DNA of 64,000 nt from Leucobacter sp. cx-42 (GTDB taxonomy: Bacteria > Actinomycetota > Actinomycetes > Actinomycetales > Microbacteriaceae). Numbering within the stretch: the stretch's first letter is position 1; every line of letters starts with the position of its first letter. This document shows, piece by piece, positions 60,197-64,000 of the stretch. The DNA lies in contig NZ_JACVMU010000001.1 of the NCBI RefSeq assembly GCF_014529985.1, positions 537,901-601,900 on the forward strand. The letters are read 5' to 3'. The position numbers and the translations under genes were made by a program. The notes below the pieces were generated by a model that saw only the letters and a program-made list of their open reading frames with translations, made no database searches and had not been told where the DNA came from.

Positions 60197-63100
60197 GTGT
60201 CTTGGTTCTCACGCACTTCAACGAAAACGACGCTCGCAGCAGGTCTCTGCCTCGGGCTTGTCACGAGCGGCGTCGCCCTCTCTGCCCCGCTCCCCGTGAC
60301 CGCCAGCTATGCGGCACCCGATACCGGCGGCCTCGATCTTGGAGGACGCGAGTCTAGCCTGCTTCGGGCTGATACCCGTCAGATCGCCCCCGGCCTCAAG
60401 GCAACGAGTTTCGATCGTTTGCAGGGCGAGGGCTGGGTCACCGGCGACGTACTCGTCGCAGACCTGTCGACCCCGAGCCTCAGCATGGACGTGCGTGACT
60501 CGGGCAGTCTCACGAGCCCCGCACCGGTGACCGAGCACACGCTCAGCGAGCACGCCGTTGCCGCGGTGAACGGTTCATTCTTCGACATCAACAACTCTGG
60601 CGTTGCCCAAGGCACCAACGTGTCGTCCACCGAGGGCGTAAAGACCACGAGCGGTTCGCCAGTGGAGAGCTTCACCGTCGCCCAGGGCCTCGCCGCGATT
60701 CAGGCGCTCACTTCCGCAGCGACCGTCGACATTGCTGGCACGCAACAGCGCGTCAGCACCGTGAACAACATCGGCATTCCGCAGGACGGCATCGGGTACT
60801 TCACCACGATGTGGGGCGAGTACCCGATCTCACGTGCGATCGGCGGCCCGGCAAACATCGACCCGAAGTTCCTCCGCGTTGAGGTTGTTGACGGTGTTGT
60901 CTCGCGCATGACCACCGATCTCGCTGAGATCACTGGGCCCACCGCCATTCCTGCTGGCACCGGAGTGCTGCTGGCGCGCGGTGCTGCCGTTGACCACTTC
61001 GCCGAGGTCAAGCCCGGCGATGCACTTCCTGTCACCGTTGCAGCGAGCGAAGATGTCGATCTCGCGATCAGCGGCAACCAGCGTCTGGTGGCCGATGGTC
61101 AGGTCGTCGCGGCTCCCGGTACCGGCGAACCGCGCACCGCGGTGGGCGTGAGTGCCGACGGCAGCACGGTCTATGTCGTGTCACTCGATGGCCGCCAGAG
61201 CCACTCGCGCGGTATGGCCCTCGATGAGCTGGGTGAGTTCATGGTCGAACTCGGTGCGCACAACGCGGTGAACCTTGATGGCGGCGGATCAAGCACCCTC
61301 CTCCTGCGCGAGCCGGGCACCGATGAGTTGAGCGTCGCGAACGCGCCCTCGGACGGGCACCTGCGGAGCGTGCCGAACAGCCTCGTCTTCTCGTCGACGG
61401 CGCCGGATACCGGTCTCGCTGACGTTATGGTCACCCCGGAGTCGAAGCTCGCTGACACTGACGCGGTCTTCCCCGGTTTCTCACGCACCATCGCTGGCAC
61501 CGGTCTGGATGCGAACCGCACCTCGCTCACGGCCGCTGGTGAGTTCGCAGTGGGTGGCGAGCACGCGAGTATCGAGGCAGTCGACGGCGATACGGCACGC
61601 GTCACCGGTAAGACGCCGGGCCGCGCACCCGTGTCGTTCACGGCAGAGGGCAAGACCGCCAACACCGAGATTCGTGTGCTCGGTGATCTTGAGCGGCTGC
61701 GCTCCAGCAAGAGCGTCATCTCGCTCGTTGATGAGGCTGACAGCGCGGAAGTCACCATCACCGGTCTCGACCGCGACGGCTTCACCGCACCCATCGAGGC
61801 GAGCGATCTGACCGTCACGGCCGGCACGGATGTCGCGGTGGAGTCGAAGGACGGCGTGACCTTCACGATCACTCCGCTCAAGGCGTCTGGCGCAGCAACC
61901 GTTTCATTCTCGGCTGGTGAGCGACGCGTTGACGTCGCGGTCACGATTGGCCTCAACGAGCAGCCGGTCTCCGACCTCGCGAATGGTGCCGACTGGACGT
62001 TCCGTTCTGACCGCGCGACCGGTGACATCAGCACCGCCGTCGGCCCGAACGGCGAGCCTGCACTGAAGCTCAACTACGACTTTGCATCGTCAACCGGCAC
62101 CCGCGGTGCGTATGCTGTGGCACCCGAGCCGATTGAGATCGCAGGCCAGCCGAAGGCGATCACGATGTGGGTACACGGCGATGGCAACAACACCTGGCCG
62201 CGCCTGCAGATGAAGACCGGCGCTGGTACGACGATCAACATCGATGGAGCGTACACCGATTGGACCGGCTGGAAGCAGGTCACGTTCACCGTTCCTGTCG
62301 GCACTGCATTCCCGCTGAAGCTCGAACGAATCCGCATGATGGAGACCTCGGCAGCACGCCAGTACACGGGCGAGACCATGTTCGCTGGCATCACGGCCGT
62401 GGTCGCACCCGACGTAGATCAGCCCACTGCGAGCGTTGTGCACGATCCGCTCATCGTCACGAACGGCACCGTCGATGACCGGAGCCAGCGGATCGCCGTC
62501 ATGAGCGATGCGCAGTTTGTGGCCCGCAATCCCGAAGGGCCGAACGTGCAGGGTGCGCGACAGACGCTGCGTGAGATTCTCGCGGCGGATCCCGAAATGT
62601 TCGTGATCACCGGCGACTTTGTCGACGAGGCAGCGCCGGAGGACTTCGCACTCGCGCGCAAGATCTTGGACGAGGAGATCGGCGACAAGCTGCCGTGGGT
62701 CTATGTTCCTGGGAACCACGAGGTCATGGGTGGCCCCATCGAGAACTTCATTGCGGAGTTCGGCCCGACCAAGACCAAGCAGCAGGTCGGCAGCACGCTC
62801 GTCGTCACGCTGAACACTGCGCAGGGCTCGTTCAACAAGTCCGACAAGACCCAGATGCGATTCTTCGAGCAGGCACTCGAAGAAGCAGCAAAGGACTCGA
62901 CGATCACCGGTGTGCTCGTCTTCGCGCACCACCCCATCGATGATCCGAAGAGCAGCAAGGACAGCCAGATTTCGGATCGCCTCGAGGCGACGAAATACCA
63001 GGAACGTTTGTCTGAGTTCCGCGCTGACACCGGCAAGTCGATCGCGTCGATCAACGGCCACGCAGGTGTCTTCCACGCAACAAGCTACGACGGTGTCTCA

Positions 63101-63898
63101 ACCCTGCTCACGGGCAACAGCGGCAAGTCGCCGTCTGGTGCACCGGGTGATGGCGGTTTCACCGGCTGGGCGATGCTCGGTCTCAACCCGGGTGCTGGTG
63201 TCGTTGGCGCTGATCCGCTCCCGGTCTCCAGCCGCACCAACTGGCTCCAGGCAGAGGTGAAGCCGCGCGTTGAGTCGCTCACGCTTGGCGCGAGCGCTGC
63301 GCTTCCCGCGGCGATGACCGTTGGCGACAGCGTCACCGTGGACTCCACGATTGTGCAGGACGGTGGCCGCGTCGTTCCCGTCCAGTGGCCCATGAGCGCC
63401 CAGTGGGGCGGCGACACGGTCGTCGTAGATGACGGTACCGTCGAGACCGGCAAGTCCGGCCGCGCCCTGAGCGTGAGCCAGAGTGAGAAGGCGGCAGCTG
63501 GCGTGCTGCGACTGAACCCGGCGACCGGTGAGCTCACCGCAACCGGCGAGGGCACCGGCACCCTGCGCGTCACGGTGAACGGCGTCACGACCGAACACAC
63601 GATTGCAGTGGCCGCGGCTCCCGTTGACCCAGGCACTCCTGAGGAGCCAGGTACGCCTGAGGAGCCCGGCACCCCGGGTGACGGTTCCGGGAACGGCTCC
63701 GGCGACGGCTCGGATGCCGGCGGAAAAGGCGGATCGGGCGCTGCCGATCAGCAGCCCTCCGCTGATGGCGCGGATCGGGCCGACGCGCTTGCGTCGACCG
63801 GCGACACCGGCGTGCAGGCCTGGTTCGCTGCCGCGTTTGGTGCGGCGCTGCTCGCAGCAGGCGGCATGTTTGCGGGGCTGCGACGCAAGCGTCCATAG
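60197..63898 (+). CDS. Secreted phosphodiester glycosidase-metallophosphoesterase, wall-anchored
   Basis: A 1233-aa exported multidomain protein. A signal peptide (residues ~1-39) is followed by a NAGPA-type phosphodiester glycosidase domain (~90-400; VAAVNGSFFDINNSGVAQG, NAVNLDGGGSSTLLLREPG), Ig-like stretches (~400-590), a jelly-roll-like part with WTFRSDRATGD and LQMKTGAG (~595-730), and a calcineurin-like metallophosphoesterase domain (~765-1010; IAVMSDAQFV, VITGDFVD, VPGNHEVMGG, FAHHPIDDP, SINGHAGVFH). A final Ig-like domain and a Pro/Glu/Gly linker lead to the LASTG sorting motif, a hydrophobic helix and RRKRP. It probably works on sugar-phosphate diesters of cell-wall or extracellular polymers. 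The start is GTG; no strong ribosome-binding site is seen. Confidence 0.9.
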   Translation: MSWFSRTSTKTTLAAGLCLGLVTSGVALSAPLPVTASYAAPDTGGLDLGGRESSLLRADTRQIAPGLKATSFDRLQGEGWVTGDVLVADLSTPSLSMDVRDSGSLTSPAPVTEHTLSEHAVAAVNGSFFDINNSGVAQGTNVSSTEGVKTTSGSPVESFTVAQGLAAIQALTSAATVDIAGTQQRVSTVNNIGIPQDGIGYFTTMWGEYPISRAIGGPANIDPKFLRVEVVDGVVSRMTTDLAEITGPTAIPAGTGVLLARGAAVDHFAEVKPGDALPVTVAASEDVDLAISGNQRLVADGQVVAAPGTGEPRTAVGVSADGSTVYVVSLDGRQSHSRGMALDELGEFMVELGAHNAVNLDGGGSSTLLLREPGTDELSVANAPSDGHLRSVPNSLVFSSTAPDTGLADVMVTPESKLADTDAVFPGFSRTIAGTGLDANRTSLTAAGEFAVGGEHASIEAVDGDTARVTGKTPGRAPVSFTAEGKTANTEIRVLGDLERLRSSKSVISLVDEADSAEVTITGLDRDGFTAPIEASDLTVTAGTDVAVESKDGVTFTITPLKASGAATVSFSAGERRVDVAVTIGLNEQPVSDLANGADWTFRSDRATGDISTAVGPNGEPALKLNYDFASSTGTRGAYAVAPEPIEIAGQPKAITMWVHGDGNNTWPRLQMKTGAGTTINIDGAYTDWTGWKQVTFTVPVGTAFPLKLERIRMMETSAARQYTGETMFAGITAVVAPDVDQPTASVVHDPLIVTNGTVDDRSQRIAVMSDAQFVARNPEGPNVQGARQTLREILAADPEMFVITGDFVDEAAPEDFALARKILDEEIGDKLPWVYVPGNHEVMGGPIENFIAEFGPTKTKQQVGSTLVVTLNTAQGSFNKSDKTQMRFFEQALEEAAKDSTITGVLVFAHHPIDDPKSSKDSQISDRLEATKYQERLSEFRADTGKSIASINGHAGVFHATSYDGVSTLLTGNSGKSPSGAPGDGGFTGWAMLGLNPGAGVVGADPLPVSSRTNWLQAEVKPRVESLTLGASAALPAAMTVGDSVTVDSTIVQDGGRVVPVQWPMSAQWGGDTVVVDDGTVETGKSGRALSVSQSEKAAAGVLRLNPATGELTATGEGTGTLRVTVNGVTTEHTIAVAAAPVDPGTPEEPGTPEEPGTPGDGSGNGSGDGSDAGGKGGSGAADQQPSADGADRADALASTGDTGVQAWFAAAFGAALLAAGGMFAGLRRKRP

Positions 63899-63911
63899 AA
63901 GTACACATCAC

Positions 63912-63947
63912 GGGGGTCTGGGGAGCACTCGCGCTCCCCAGACCCCC
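63912..63947 (+). terminator. GC-rich hairpin after the wall-anchored protein gene
   Basis: GGGGGTCTGGGGAGC (63912-63926) pairs exactly with GCTCCCCAGACCCCC (63933-63947), 6-nt loop, starting 13 bp after the stop. There is no T tract. The remaining 53 bp of the window show no gene. Confidence 0.7.
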
Positions 63948-64000
63948 CGGTCTGGGAGGGGGCGGTGGTGTACGCCATCTCTGGCGGGTTGTTGGTGGTA

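Overview
The window is high-GC DNA with actinobacterial codon use, GTG/TTG starts and gene orders typical of Microbacteriaceae. A Leucobacter-like genome is my best guess from gene style and synteny alone; no 16S or other marker is present. It has a conserved core at the left (purine synthesis, tmk, topA), a large catabolic island in the middle, and a right part that mixes intact housekeeping or transport operons with decayed genes. I saw no rRNA, tRNA, CRISPR array or intact transposase.

Left core (1-13.5 kb): purD, purC, purS, purQ and purL supply IMP synthesis, interrupted by minus-strand genes (SRPBCC protein, GNAT acetyltransferase, six-TM membrane protein). A guanidine-III riboswitch stands directly before an SMR exporter, which identifies that exporter as a Gdx-type guanidinium exporter. 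It converges, with overlapping stop codons, on tmk-topA.

Catabolic island (about 14.3-41.9 kb): sixteen genes for uptake and oxidation of an unknown polar substrate. They encode two Gfo/Idh/MocA dehydrogenases, an IlvD/Edd dehydratase, a FAD/Fe-S 2-hydroxyacid dehydrogenase, a ribose-type ABC importer, an APC permease, two D-2-hydroxyacid dehydrogenases, an aldehyde dehydrogenase, an IolD-like ThDP hydrolase, a PucR regulator, hydantoinase/oxoprolinase A and B subunits, a FAH-family enzyme, a class-III aminotransferase and an AcoR-like regulator. A 17-bp palindromic motif (about TGTCCCA-N3-TGGGACA) recurs in nearly every promoter region of the island, suggesting one regulon. The island lies between topA and a trio of Flp/Tad minor-pilin genes. 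A decayed copy of one of those pilin genes remains beside topA, marking the insertion or rearrangement boundary.

Right part (42-64 kb): a frameshifted membrane-protein gene, the pilin trio, small unknown genes, a CBS-domain gene broken by one in-frame TGA, a complete five-gene dipeptide-type ABC importer, PepC, a hypothetical gene behind a near-perfect palindrome, thirteen CACCTG repeats and two overlapping CNNM/CorC-type genes. These are followed by a gene graveyard (Orn/Lys/Arg decarboxylase, amidohydrolase and MFS remnants), a 3-hydroxyacyl-CoA dehydrogenase, and a large secreted phosphodiester-glycosidase/metallophosphoesterase with a LAxTG-type cell-wall anchor. Long, often perfect hairpins separate most transcription units.
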